Shown: piece after piece, positions 1 to 7,634 of the stretch
How positions within the stretch are numbered: position 1 is the first letter of the stretch
How the letters are laid out: every line of letters begins with the position of its first letter
Source: DATLFP01 sp035540955
GTDB lineage: Bacteria > Actinomycetota > Acidimicrobiia > Acidimicrobiales > CADCSY01
Assembly (NCBI GenBank): GCA_035540955.1
Contig: DATLFP010000029.1
Span: 1-36,140, forward strand
Length of the DNA: 36,140 nt
Direction: 5' to 3'
Notes under the pieces: model-generated
Databases searched by the model: none
What the model was told of the DNA's origin: nothing
The model's input: the letters and a program-made list of their open reading frames with translations, nothing else
Translations under genes and position numbers: made by a program

Positions 1-165
1 ATCGACGCCGAAGCCGCCGATGCCGATGCCGAGGTGACCGAGACGGTGGCCGAGGACGAGGGCATCGTCGACACGACCGAGGCCGCGGTCGAAGCGGTCG
101 AGGTGAGCGCGACGGAAGACGAGCCGCCGACCGACGCAACCGCCGACGAGAGCGAGAAGAAGTAA
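1..165 (+). CDS. rplV: 50S ribosomal protein L22, C-terminal tail (partial)
   Basis: Only the last 54 codons are in the window, reading in frame from base 1 to TAA at 163-165. The piece is low-complexity and very acidic (Glu, Asp, Ala, Thr, Val), ending in SEKK. The L22 core, which lines the exit tunnel of the large subunit, lies outside, so the name rests on position: rplV directly precedes rpsC in S10 operons, and the TAATG overlap with rpsC shows co-translation. L22 is normally about 110-130 residues without so long an acidic tail, so this would be a lineage-specific extension. An unrelated acidic protein is possible but less likely at this locus. Confidence 0.7.
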   Translation: MDAEAADADAEVTETVAEDEGIVDTTEAAVEAVEVSATEDEPPTDATADESEKK

Positions 166-1088
166 TGGGTCAGAAGGTCAACCCGTACGGGTTCCGTCTG
201 GGGATCACCACCGACTGGAAGTCGCGGTGGTTCTCCGACAAGGAGTACACCGACTACCTGATCGAGGATTGGAAGATCCGCGATTTGCTCATGCGCGATC
301 TACCGCACGCGGCGATCTCGCGCATCGAGGTGGAGCGCACGCGTGACCGGCTCCGGATCGACGTCCACACCGCCCGCCCCGGGATCGTCATCGGCCGCCG
401 GGGCGCCGAGGCCGACCGCCTCCGCGCCGAGCTCGCCAAGATGACCGGCAACAACAAGGTCCAGCTCAACATCCAGGAGATCAAGCAGCCCGAGCTCGAC
501 GCCGCCCTCATCGCCCAGGGCGTGGCCGACCAGCTCGCCGGCCGCGTCAACTTCCGCCGGGCCATGAAGCGGGCCGTGCAGAACGCCCAGAAGGCGGGCG
601 TGCAGGGCATCCGCGTGCAGTGCGCCGGTCGCCTGAACGGCGCCGAGATGAGCCGCACCGAGTGGTACCGGGAGGGTCGGGTCCCGCTGCACACGCTGCG
701 GGCCGACATCGACTACGGCTTCCGCGAGGCCCGCACCACCTACGGGCGGATCGGCGTGAAGGTGTGGCTCTACAAGGGCGACATCCTCCCGTACAAGATC
801 ACGAGCGACGACAAGGCCACCCGCGAGGCGGCGATGGCCGTCGGCGAGACGAGCGGCGGGCCCCGACCGCGCCGCGTCGTGTCGGCCGGCGGCGGCCGCC
901 GCCCGCCGGAGGGCGGTGGCGCGGTGCCGGCGGCACCGACCGAGGGAGCTCCGGACGACGACGCCCCGGCAGCGCCGCTGCTCAAGGAGGCCGACCCCGA
1001 GCTCGAGCGCCTGCTGGCAGAGGAAGAGGAGATCGAGCGCCTCACTCGCGAGCACCACGAGACGCCGCACTTCCGAGGTGACGAGTAG
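165..1088 (+). CDS. rpsC: 30S ribosomal protein S3
   Basis: S3 sits at the mRNA entry side of the 30S head. The start MGQKVNPYGFRLGI is the family signature, followed by the KH-type RNA-binding region around residues 60-110 (RPGIVIGRRGAE) and the C-terminal S3 domain (YGRIGVKVWLYKGD). At 307 residues it is longer than the usual 210-275. From about residue 225 it continues as a Pro/Gly/Ala linker and a highly charged Glu-rich helix, a style of tail known in actinobacterial S3 and echoing the acidic tail of L22 just upstream. ATG overlaps the rplV stop (TAATG). Confidence 0.98.
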   Translation: MGQKVNPYGFRLGITTDWKSRWFSDKEYTDYLIEDWKIRDLLMRDLPHAAISRIEVERTRDRLRIDVHTARPGIVIGRRGAEADRLRAELAKMTGNNKVQLNIQEIKQPELDAALIAQGVADQLAGRVNFRRAMKRAVQNAQKAGVQGIRVQCAGRLNGAEMSRTEWYREGRVPLHTLRADIDYGFREARTTYGRIGVKVWLYKGDILPYKITSDDKATREAAMAVGETSGGPRPRRVVSAGGGRRPPEGGGAVPAAPTEGAPDDDAPAAPLLKEADPELERLLAEEEEIERLTREHHETPHFRGDE

Positions 1089-1090
1089 CC

Positions 1091-1513
1091 ATGCTGATGC
1101 CCCGCAAGACCGCCCACCGCAAGCACCACCGCGGCCGGATGACGGGCGCCGCCAAGGGCGGCACCTCGATCAGCTTCGGCGAGTACGGCATCCAGGCCCT
1201 GGAGCCCGGGTGGATCACGGCCCGCCAGATCGAGGCCGCCCGTATCGCCATGACCCGTCACGTCAAGCGCGGCGGCAAGGTCTGGATCAACATCTTCCCC
1301 GACAAGCCGGTCACGCAGAAGCCGGCCGAGACCCGCATGGGCTCGGGCAAGGGCAACCCGGAGCGCTGGGTCGCCGTGGTCAAGCCGGGCCGGATCATGT
1401 TCGAGCTGGCGGGCGTGAACGAGGAGCTGGCTCGGGGCGCCATGGAGCGCGCCATCCAGAAGCTCCCGATCAAGGCCCGCTTCGTCACCCGTCACGAGCA
1501 GGAGGCTGTCTGA
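1091..1513 (+). CDS. rplP: 50S ribosomal protein L16
   Basis: L16 binds 23S rRNA near the tRNA A and P sites. The 140 residues match the family length. The N-terminus MLMPRKTAHRKHHRGR and the central WITARQIEAARIAMTRHVKRGGK and PVTQKPAETRMGSGKG segments are diagnostic. The start lies two bases after rpsC. A second ATG two codons later is possible, but the MLMPRK start is the usual L16 form. The gene overlaps rpmC by one base (TGATG). Confidence 0.98.
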   Translation: MLMPRKTAHRKHHRGRMTGAAKGGTSISFGEYGIQALEPGWITARQIEAARIAMTRHVKRGGKVWINIFPDKPVTQKPAETRMGSGKGNPERWVAVVKPGRIMFELAGVNEELARGAMERAIQKLPIKARFVTRHEQEAV

Positions 1514-1758
1514 TGGCCACCGCCGCCGAGCTCCGCAACCTGAGCGATTCCGACCTCGTCCGCCGTCTGGACGAGGCGAAGGAGGAGCTCTTCAACCTCC
1601 GCTTCCAGCACGTCACCGGCCAGCTCGACTCCACTGCCCGGCTCGGCGACGTGCGCAAGGACATCGCTCGGCTCAACACCATCCTGCGCCAGCGCGAGAT
1701 CGAGCTGGCCGAGGCCGCCCCGGGCGAGCGCGCACGAAACGAGAACGCCAATGGCTGA
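1513..1758 (+). CDS. rpmC: 50S ribosomal protein L29
   Basis: L29 is a small helical protein near the tunnel exit that forms part of the docking site for trigger factor and SRP. The 81 residues contain the family core ELRNLSDSDLVRRLDEAKEELFNLRFQ and a QLDSTARLGDVRKDIARLNT helix. The C-terminal tail (about residues 67-81) is short and Ala/Glu/Asn-rich. ATG overlaps the rplP stop, and the 3' end overlaps rpsQ by eight bases. Confidence 0.97.
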   Translation: MATAAELRNLSDSDLVRRLDEAKEELFNLRFQHVTGQLDSTARLGDVRKDIARLNTILRQREIELAEAAPGERARNENANG

Positions 1759-2020
1759 CACCACCGAGTCCCGCGCCAACCGGAAGGTGCGCGAGGGCGT
1801 CGTCGACTCCACGAAGATGGACAAGACCATCGTCGTGAAGGTCGTCGACCGCGTCCGGCATCCGCTGTACGACAAGACGCTGCAGCGCACCAAGCGGCTC
1901 TACGTGCACGACGAGACCAACGACGCCCGCGAGGGCGACCGCGTTCGCGTCGCCGAGACCCGTCCGCTGTCGAAGAACAAGCGCTGGCGCCTGCTGGAGA
2001 TCCTGGAGAGGGCGCGTTAG
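1751..2020 (+). CDS. rpsQ: 30S ribosomal protein S17
   Basis: S17 is a primary 16S rRNA binder needed early in 30S assembly. The 89 residues include the OB-fold signatures VVDSTKMDKTIVVKV and HPLYDKTLQRTKRLYVHDE and the closing GDRVRVAETRPLSKNKRWRL. The start lies inside the end of rpmC in another frame, so the two genes are coupled. The TAG stop at 2018-2020 is followed at once by the ATG of a bridging mini-ORF. Confidence 0.98.
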   Translation: MADTTESRANRKVREGVVDSTKMDKTIVVKVVDRVRHPLYDKTLQRTKRLYVHDETNDAREGDRVRVAETRPLSKNKRWRLLEILERAR

Positions 2021-2101
2021 ATGAGCGAGCTTGCGAGCGAATCCATGAACACAGTGATTCTTCGGATCATCGAGCGAGCGACGAAGGAGCGAGCGCGATG
2101 A
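2021..2101 (+). other. bridging mini-ORF between rpsQ and rplN (26 codons)
   Basis: The spacer is an open frame starting ATG immediately after the rpsQ TAG and ending in TGA (2099-2101), which overlaps the rplN start as ATGA. The 26-residue peptide starts MSELASESMNTVILRI and ends ATKERAR; I recognise no family. The stretch is less GC-rich in its middle (about 2038-2072) than its neighbours and carries repeated GAGCGAGC words at both ends. It contains the Shine-Dalgarno AAGGAG for rplN. Whether the peptide is made is unknown; the open frame and exact joins are seen directly. Confidence 0.4.
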
Positions 2102-2466
2102 TTCAGCAGGAATCCCGACTCCGAGTTGCCGACAACAGCGGCGCCAAGGAGGTGCTCTGCATCAAGGTGCTGGGCGGCTCCGGCCGGCGCTACGCGTCGA
2201 TCGGCGACATCTTCGTGGCGACCGTGAAGGACGCCATGCCGGGCGCGGCCGTCAAGAAGGGCGATGTCGTCAAGTGCGTCGTCGTCCGGGTGAAGAAGGA
2301 GAAGCGCCGTCCCGACGGCTCCTACATCCGCTTCGACGAGAACGCCGCCGTACTCATCAACGACCAGATGCAGCCGCGAGGCACCCGCATCTTCGGTCCG
2401 GTCGGCCGCGAGCTGCGCGACAAGAAGTTCATGCGCATCGTCTCCCTGGCCCCAGAGGTCCTGTGA
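2098..2466 (+). CDS. rplN: 50S ribosomal protein L14
   Basis: L14 lies at the subunit interface and is the docking surface for RsfS. The 122 residues are the normal full length, with the start MIQQESRLRVADNSGAKE and the conserved GDVVKCVVVR and GPVGRELRDKKFMRIVSLAPEVL segments. AAGGAG lies about 8 bases before ATG. The stop overlaps rplX (TGATG). Confidence 0.98.
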   Translation: MIQQESRLRVADNSGAKEVLCIKVLGGSGRRYASIGDIFVATVKDAMPGAAVKKGDVVKCVVVRVKKEKRRPDGSYIRFDENAAVLINDQMQPRGTRIFGPVGRELRDKKFMRIVSLAPEVL

Positions 2467-2771
2467 TGAAGATCAAGAAGGGTGATCGGGTCGTGGTCCT
2501 GCAGGGCAAGGACCGCGGCAAGGAGGGCGTCGTGATGCGGGCCATCCCCACCAAGGGGAAGGTCATCGTCGAGGGCGTCAACATCGCCAAGAAGCACCAG
2601 AAGCCGACCCGGACGACCATGCAGGGCGGCATCATCGACAAGGACATGCCGCTCGACGTGAGCAACGTCGCGCTGATCTGCCCGAAGGACGGCGCCACCC
2701 GCGTCGGCTACAAGGTCAGCGAGAACGGCGCCAAGTCCCGGGTCTGCCGCAAGTGCGGCCAGGAGCTCTGA
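2466..2771 (+). CDS. rplX: 50S ribosomal protein L24
   Basis: L24 initiates 50S assembly. The N-terminal KOW motif is clear (KIKKGDRVVVLQGKDRGKEG), followed by VIVEGVNIAKKH. The 101 residues end in a zinc-ribbon-like tail, but the first knuckle reads CPKD rather than CxxC while the second is intact (CRKC), so a full four-Cys zinc site is missing. ATG overlaps the rplN stop by one base; one base separates its stop from rplE. Confidence 0.98.
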   Translation: MKIKKGDRVVVLQGKDRGKEGVVMRAIPTKGKVIVEGVNIAKKHQKPTRTTMQGGIIDKDMPLDVSNVALICPKDGATRVGYKVSENGAKSRVCRKCGQEL

Positions 2772-2772
2772 G

Positions 2773-3357
2773 ATGACCGAGACGACCACCACCCGTGCCG
2801 CTGAGCGCCCGCGCCTGCGGGTGAAGTACGACACCGAGGTGCGCGCCGCGCTCCAGGAGCAGCTGGGCCTCGCCAACGTCATGGAGGTCCCGCGGCTCGA
2901 GAAGATCGTGATCAACATAGGTGTCGGCAAGGCGACCCAGCAGCCGTCGCTGCTGGAGGGCGCCGTGCGCGACCTCGAGCAGATCACCGGCCAGAAGCCG
3001 CTCGTCACCAAGGCGAAGAAGTCGATCGCCAGCTTCAAGCTGCGCGAGGGCAACAGCATCGGCGCGAAGGTCACCCTCCGCGGCGATCGGATGTGGGAGT
3101 TCCTCGACCGCCTCGTCGCCCTCGCCATCCCCCGCATCCGCGACTTCCGGGGCCTGCCCGTGAAGTTCGACGGACGCGGCAACTACACGTTCGGCGTCAC
3201 CGAGCAGACGATCTTCCCCGAGATCGACTACGACAAGGTCGACGCCCCACGCGGCATGGACATCACGTTCGTGACCACCGCCCGCACCGACGCCGAGGGC
3301 AAGGCACTCCTCGATGCGTTCGGTTTCCCGTTCCGTCGCGACGGCCAGCAGCAGTAG
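2773..3357 (+). CDS. rplE: 50S ribosomal protein L5
   Basis: L5 binds 5S rRNA and contacts the P-site tRNA. The 194 residues show the family core NVMEVPRLEKIVINIGVG, the GQKPLVTKAKKSIASFKLREG segment, RIRDFRGL and the closing GMDITFVTTARTDAEGKALLDAFGFPF. The first 15 or so residues (Thr- and Arg-rich) extend beyond the common start, as in many actinobacteria. The start at 2773 follows the rplX stop by one base. Confidence 0.98.
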   Translation: MTETTTTRAAERPRLRVKYDTEVRAALQEQLGLANVMEVPRLEKIVINIGVGKATQQPSLLEGAVRDLEQITGQKPLVTKAKKSIASFKLREGNSIGAKVTLRGDRMWEFLDRLVALAIPRIRDFRGLPVKFDGRGNYTFGVTEQTIFPEIDYDKVDAPRGMDITFVTTARTDAEGKALLDAFGFPFRRDGQQQ

Positions 3358-3364
3358 GAGCGTC

Positions 3365-3550
3365 ATGGCCAAGAAGGCACTCGTCCAGAAGCAGCAGCGC
3401 AAGCCCAAGTTCAAGGTCCGCGGCTACACGCGGTGCCGGCGATGCGGCCGTCCCAAGGCCGTGTACCGCCGGTTCGGGCTCTGCCGCATCTGCTTGCGGG
3501 AGATGGTCCACGCCGGCGAGGTGCCGGGCGTGACGAAGGCGTCCTGGTAG
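3365..3550 (+). CDS. rpsZ: 30S ribosomal protein S14, zinc-binding short form (type Z)
   Basis: This is the 61-residue zinc form of S14, located in the 30S head. Two CxxC knuckles (C24/C27 and C40/C43) form the zinc site within RCRRCGRPKAVYRRFGLCRICLRE, and the C-terminus PGVTKASW is the family ending. ATG lies seven bases after rplE with GGAG just before it. The long zinc-free paralogue often kept for zinc limitation is not in this window. Confidence 0.97.
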   Translation: MAKKALVQKQQRKPKFKVRGYTRCRRCGRPKAVYRRFGLCRICLREMVHAGEVPGVTKASW

Positions 3551-3563
3551 GGGGTGAGCTGAG

Positions 3564-3968
<405 letters not shown>

Positions 3969-3972
3969 TCCC

Positions 3973-4512
3973 ATGTCCCGAGTCGGTAGAGCACCCATCC
4001 CCGTCCCCTCCGGTGTCGACGTCACCATCGGTGAGGGCTCCATCAGCGTGAAGGGACCCAAGGGGACCCTCGAGCGAACGGTCCCGGAGCCCATCACGGT
4101 CCGGCAGGAGGACGGCACGCTCGTGGTCGAGCGTCCCGACGACCTGCGCGACTCCCGTTCGCGCCACGGCCTCGTCCGGGCGCTCGTGAACAACATGGTC
4201 CTCGGCGTCACCACCGGGTTCACCAAGGAGCTGGAGATCATCGGCGTCGGCTACCGCGCCACGCCGGCGGGGCCGAGCAAGCTCGATCTCGCCCTCGGCT
4301 TCAGCCACCCGGTGTCCTTCGAAGCACCCGACGGCGTCACCTTCGAGGTGCCCAGCCCCACCCGCATCATCGTGTCGGGCATCGACAAGGAGCAGGTCGG
4401 CCAGGTCGCCGCCAACATCCGCAAGATCCGCAAGCCCGAGCCCTACAAGGGCAAGGGGATCCGGTACGCGGGCGAGCGCGTGATCCGCAAGGCCGGAAAG
4501 GCGGCCAAGTAA
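3973..4512 (+). CDS. rplF: 50S ribosomal protein L6
   Basis: L6 sits near the sarcin-ricin loop and factor-binding site. The 179 residues show MSRVGRAPIPVPSGVDV at the start, the first L6 domain with VKGPKGTLER, the second domain with GVGYRA, and the C-terminal signature PEPYKGKGIRYAGERVIRKAGKAAK. The start is four bases after rpsH and the stop overlaps rplR (TAATG). Confidence 0.98.
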   Translation: MSRVGRAPIPVPSGVDVTIGEGSISVKGPKGTLERTVPEPITVRQEDGTLVVERPDDLRDSRSRHGLVRALVNNMVLGVTTGFTKELEIIGVGYRATPAGPSKLDLALGFSHPVSFEAPDGVTFEVPSPTRIIVSGIDKEQVGQVAANIRKIRKPEPYKGKGIRYAGERVIRKAGKAAK

Positions 4513-4871
4513 TGAGCAGCATCCAGAAGAAGCACGAGGCCCGGCTGCGGCGGCACTCGCGCGTGCGCAAGAAGGTGCGCGGCGAGGCCGACCGGCCCCG
4601 TCTCGCGGTGTTCCGGTCGAACCGGCACATCGTCGCCCAGGTCATCGACGACCGCGCCGGCCGCACCCTCGCGGCGGCGTCGTCGCACGAGGCCGACCTC
4701 CGCTCGGGCACCGGCAACAAGGAATCTGCGGCAAAGGTCGGCAAGCTGGTCGCCGAGCGCGCCAAGGCAGCCGGCATCTCGAAGGTCGTGTTCGACCGAG
4801 GCGGCTTCCTCTACCACGGGCGGGTCGCGGCGCTGGCCGACGCTGCCCGCGAAGAAGGACTGGAGTTCTAG
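4512..4871 (+). CDS. rplR: 50S ribosomal protein L18
   Basis: L18 binds 5S rRNA with L5. The 119 residues contain the basic N-terminus (KKHEARLRRHSRVRKKVRG), the strand RPRLAVFRSNRHI and the closing VVFDRGGFLYHGRVAALADAAREEGLEF, all typical. ATG overlaps the rplF stop and the stop codon abuts the rpsE ATG. Confidence 0.98.
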   Translation: MSSIQKKHEARLRRHSRVRKKVRGEADRPRLAVFRSNRHIVAQVIDDRAGRTLAAASSHEADLRSGTGNKESAAKVGKLVAERAKAAGISKVVFDRGGFLYHGRVAALADAAREEGLEF

Positions 4872-5438
<567 letters not shown>

Positions 5439-5440
5439 CG

Positions 5441-5668
5441 ATGGCGCTCAAGGTCACCCAGGTGCGCTCCGCCATCGGCACCAAGCCCAAGCACCGGGGC
5501 ACGCTCCGGGCGCTCGGGCTGGGCCGCATCGGCAAGACCAACGTCCTGCCCGATCGACCCGAGATCCGGGGCATGCTGGCCCGGGTGCCCCACCTGGTCG
5601 AGGTGCGCGACACCGAGGAGTCCGGCAAGTCGGGCGAAGCCGCCCCCCAGCACGGGAGTGCCGAGTGA
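5441..5668 (+). CDS. rpmD: 50S ribosomal protein L30
   Basis: L30 is a small 50S protein. The 75 residues show the family pattern MALKVTQVRSAIGTKPKHRGTLRALGLGRIGKTN followed by GMLARVPHLVEV. The usual length is about 60, so residues 58-75 (Gly/Ser/Ala/Glu-rich) are an extra tail. The start is two bases after rpsE. The stop TGA overlaps the GTG start of rplO (GTGA). Confidence 0.95.
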   Translation: MALKVTQVRSAIGTKPKHRGTLRALGLGRIGKTNVLPDRPEIRGMLARVPHLVEVRDTEESGKSGEAAPQHGSAE

Positions 5669-6153
5669 AGATCCACGATCTCAAGCCCGCCCCGGGCTCG
5701 AACCGCCGCCGCAAGCGCGTCGCGCGCGGCATCGCGGGCAAGGGGGGCAAGACCGCCGGCAAGGGCACCAAGGGCCAGAAGGCGCGCGACACCATCCCTG
5801 CCCGCTTCGAGGGCGGCCAGCTGCCGCTCGTGCAGCGGGTCCCGAAGCGCAAGGGCTTCACGAACCCGTTCCGCATCGAGTACGCGGCGGTGAACCTCGA
5901 CACGATCGAGGCCGCCGAGGGCACCGACATCGACCCCGGCACCCTGCGCAGCCAGGGTCTCGTGCACAAGCACGGCCTGGTGAAGGTGTTGGGGCGAGGC
6001 GAGCTCACCCGCAAGGTGAACGTGTCGGCCCACGCCTTCTCGGCCTCCGCCGAGGCGGCCATCACGGCTGCTGGGGGTACCGTCACCAAGCTGCCGCTGC
6101 CCTGGGGCGACCGCCGCCCGCCGGCCAAGGGCAACCAGCACACCAACCGCTAG
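5665..6153 (+). CDS. rplO: 50S ribosomal protein L15
   Basis: L15 is a late-assembly 50S protein. The 162 residues open with MKIHDLKPAPGSNRRRKRV, followed by the Gly/Lys-rich RNA-binding arm (IAGKGGKTAGKGTKGQKAR) and FEGGQLPLVQRVPKRKGF. The GTG start at 5665 overlaps the rpmD stop as GTGA; no better start exists and the N-terminus matches the family. The next gene, secY, is 85 bases away across two hairpins. Confidence 0.97.
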   Translation: MKIHDLKPAPGSNRRRKRVARGIAGKGGKTAGKGTKGQKARDTIPARFEGGQLPLVQRVPKRKGFTNPFRIEYAAVNLDTIEAAEGTDIDPGTLRSQGLVHKHGLVKVLGRGELTRKVNVSAHAFSASAEAAITAAGGTVTKLPLPWGDRRPPAKGNQHTNR

Positions 6154-6163
6154 AGCCGTCCAT

Positions 6164-6213
6164 CTCGGCCGCGAGGCGGCCGAGTCAGGTCCCCGGGGGT
6201 ACCCTCGGGGACC
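6164..6213 (+). terminator. two consecutive GC hairpins between rplO and secY (terminator- or attenuator-like)
   Basis: Hairpin 1 is CTCGGCCGC (6164-6172), loop GAG, GCGGCCGAG (6176-6184): nine perfect pairs. Hairpin 2 is GGTCCCCG (6188-6195), a 10-base loop that itself holds GGGTACCC, then CGGGGACC (6206-6213): eight perfect pairs, followed by CTCGTTTCTG. The short T-rich run suits a weak intrinsic terminator or attenuator that would lower secY expression relative to the ribosomal genes. The pairing is seen; the function is inferred. Confidence 0.5.
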
Positions 6214-6238
6214 CTCGTTTCTGACCAGGAGTCGCCGG

Positions 6239-7546
6239 GTGCTGGCCAACGTGCGGAACATGTTCCGGGTCGCCGACCTGCGGAACAAGATCCTCTTCAC
6301 GCTGCTGATGATCGCCGTGTACCGGCTCGGCGCCCACGTCCCGGTCCCGGGCATCGACTTCAACGCCGTGAAGCAGCTCGAGGAGCAGGCCCGGAGCGGC
6401 GGCGTCCTCGGCTTCCTGTCGTTCTTCTCCGGCGGCGGACTCACCCGGATGGCGGTGTTCGGCCTCGGGATCATGCCGTACATCACCAGCTCGATCATCA
6501 TGCAGGTGCTCACGGTGGTGATCCCCAAGCTCGAGCAGTGGCAGAGCCAGGGGGCCGTCGGCCAGAAGAAGATCACCCAGTGGACGCGCTACCTCACCGT
6601 CGTGCTGGCCGTGCTGCAGGCCACCGGTCTCGCCTTCCTCTTCCACAACGGCGGCGGCGGGCTCTTCGGCAACCTCCAGGTCGACCTGATCCCCGAGTTC
6701 ACCCTCCCGCGGGTGCTGCTGATCGTCCTGTCGCTCACCGCCGGGACCGCGTTCGTCATGTGGATGGGTGAGCTGATCACGCAGCGGGGCATCGGCAACG
6801 GCATGTCGCTGCTGATCTTCGCCTCCGTCATCAGCGACATCCCGTCGAGCGCGGTCGCGCTCCGGGCCGAGGGCGGCGACGTGAAGGCGCTCATCTTCCT
6901 GGCGATGGTCCTCGGCATCCTCGTGGCCATCGTCGCCATCGAGAACGGCCAGCGTCGGATCCCGGTCAACTTCGCCAAGCGCATCGTCGGTCGCCGCATG
7001 TACGGCGGCCAGAGCACCTACATCCCCCTGAAGGTCAACCAGGCCGGCATCATCCCCGTGATCTTCGCCAGCTCGATGCTCTATCTGCCGGTGCTCCTGT
7101 CGAACGTGCTGCCGACGGGCGGGTTCTGGGACACGATCCGGCGCTTCATCGACCGCAACCTGCTCGACACCGGCAACTTCTGGTACATCGCCCTGTTCGG
7201 CGTGATGATCGTGTTCTTCGCGTACTTCTACACGGCGATCAGCTTCGACCCGGTGAAGCAGGCCGACACGATCCGCAAGCAGGGCGGCTTCATCCCGGGC
7301 ATCCGCCCCGGTCCGCAGACCGAGCGCCATCTGGCCAAGATCCTCTCCCGCATCACGCTGCCGGGCGCGCTGTTCCTGGCCGCGGTGGCCCTGTCGCCCC
7401 AGATCCTCTTGACGATCTGGAACGTCTCGGCCTTCCAAGGCTTCGGCGGCACCTCGCTGCTCATCGCCGTCGGCGTCTCCCTGGAGACGATGAAGCAGAT
7501 CGACAGCCAGCTCATGATGCGGAACTACGAGAGCTTCCTGAAGTGA
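6239..7546 (+). CDS. secY: preprotein translocase subunit SecY
   Basis: SecY is the pore of the Sec translocon in the cytoplasmic membrane. The 435 residues match the usual length and contain ten hydrophobic segments. Landmarks are NKILFTLLMIAVYRLGAHVP (TM1), the plug region after PVPGI, GIMPYITSSIIMQVL, GELITQRGIGNGMSLLIF, the cytoplasmic loop RRMYGGQSTYIPLKVNQAGI, and GIRPGPQTERHLAKILSRIT. The start is GTG with GGAG about 8-11 bases upstream. The stop overlaps a GTG that begins the first of two 44-bp repeat units before adk. Confidence 0.98.
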   Translation: MLANVRNMFRVADLRNKILFTLLMIAVYRLGAHVPVPGIDFNAVKQLEEQARSGGVLGFLSFFSGGGLTRMAVFGLGIMPYITSSIIMQVLTVVIPKLEQWQSQGAVGQKKITQWTRYLTVVLAVLQATGLAFLFHNGGGGLFGNLQVDLIPEFTLPRVLLIVLSLTAGTAFVMWMGELITQRGIGNGMSLLIFASVISDIPSSAVALRAEGGDVKALIFLAMVLGILVAIVAIENGQRRIPVNFAKRIVGRRMYGGQSTYIPLKVNQAGIIPVIFASSMLYLPVLLSNVLPTGGFWDTIRRFIDRNLLDTGNFWYIALFGVMIVFFAYFYTAISFDPVKQADTIRKQGGFIPGIRPGPQTERHLAKILSRITLPGALFLAAVALSPQILLTIWNVSAFQGFGGTSLLIAVGVSLETMKQIDSQLMMRNYESFLK

Positions 7547-7634
7547 TCGCCCGCGCAGCGGGTCCGCCCCCTGCGGGAGCAGTCGAGTGATCGCCCGCGC
7601 AGCGGGTCCGACCCCTGCGGGAGCAGTCGAGTGA
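7543..7634 (+). repeat. tandem 44-bp repeat forming two GTGA-chained mini-ORFs between secY and adk
   Basis: Unit 1 is 7543-7586 and unit 2 is 7587-7630; they differ by one base (C/A at 7567/7611), and the first six bases of a third copy (GTGATC) are the adk start. Each unit begins GTGATC and holds GCGGGAG about 8 bases before the next GTG. Each reads as a 15-codon ORF: 7543-7590 gives MIARAAGPPPAGAVE and 7587-7634 gives MIARAAGPTPAGAVE. All three joins (secY/ORF1, ORF1/ORF2, ORF2/adk) are GTGA overlaps. Each unit also folds CCCGC-GCA-GCGGG (7550-7562 in unit 1). Peptide production is unproven. Confidence 0.85.
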
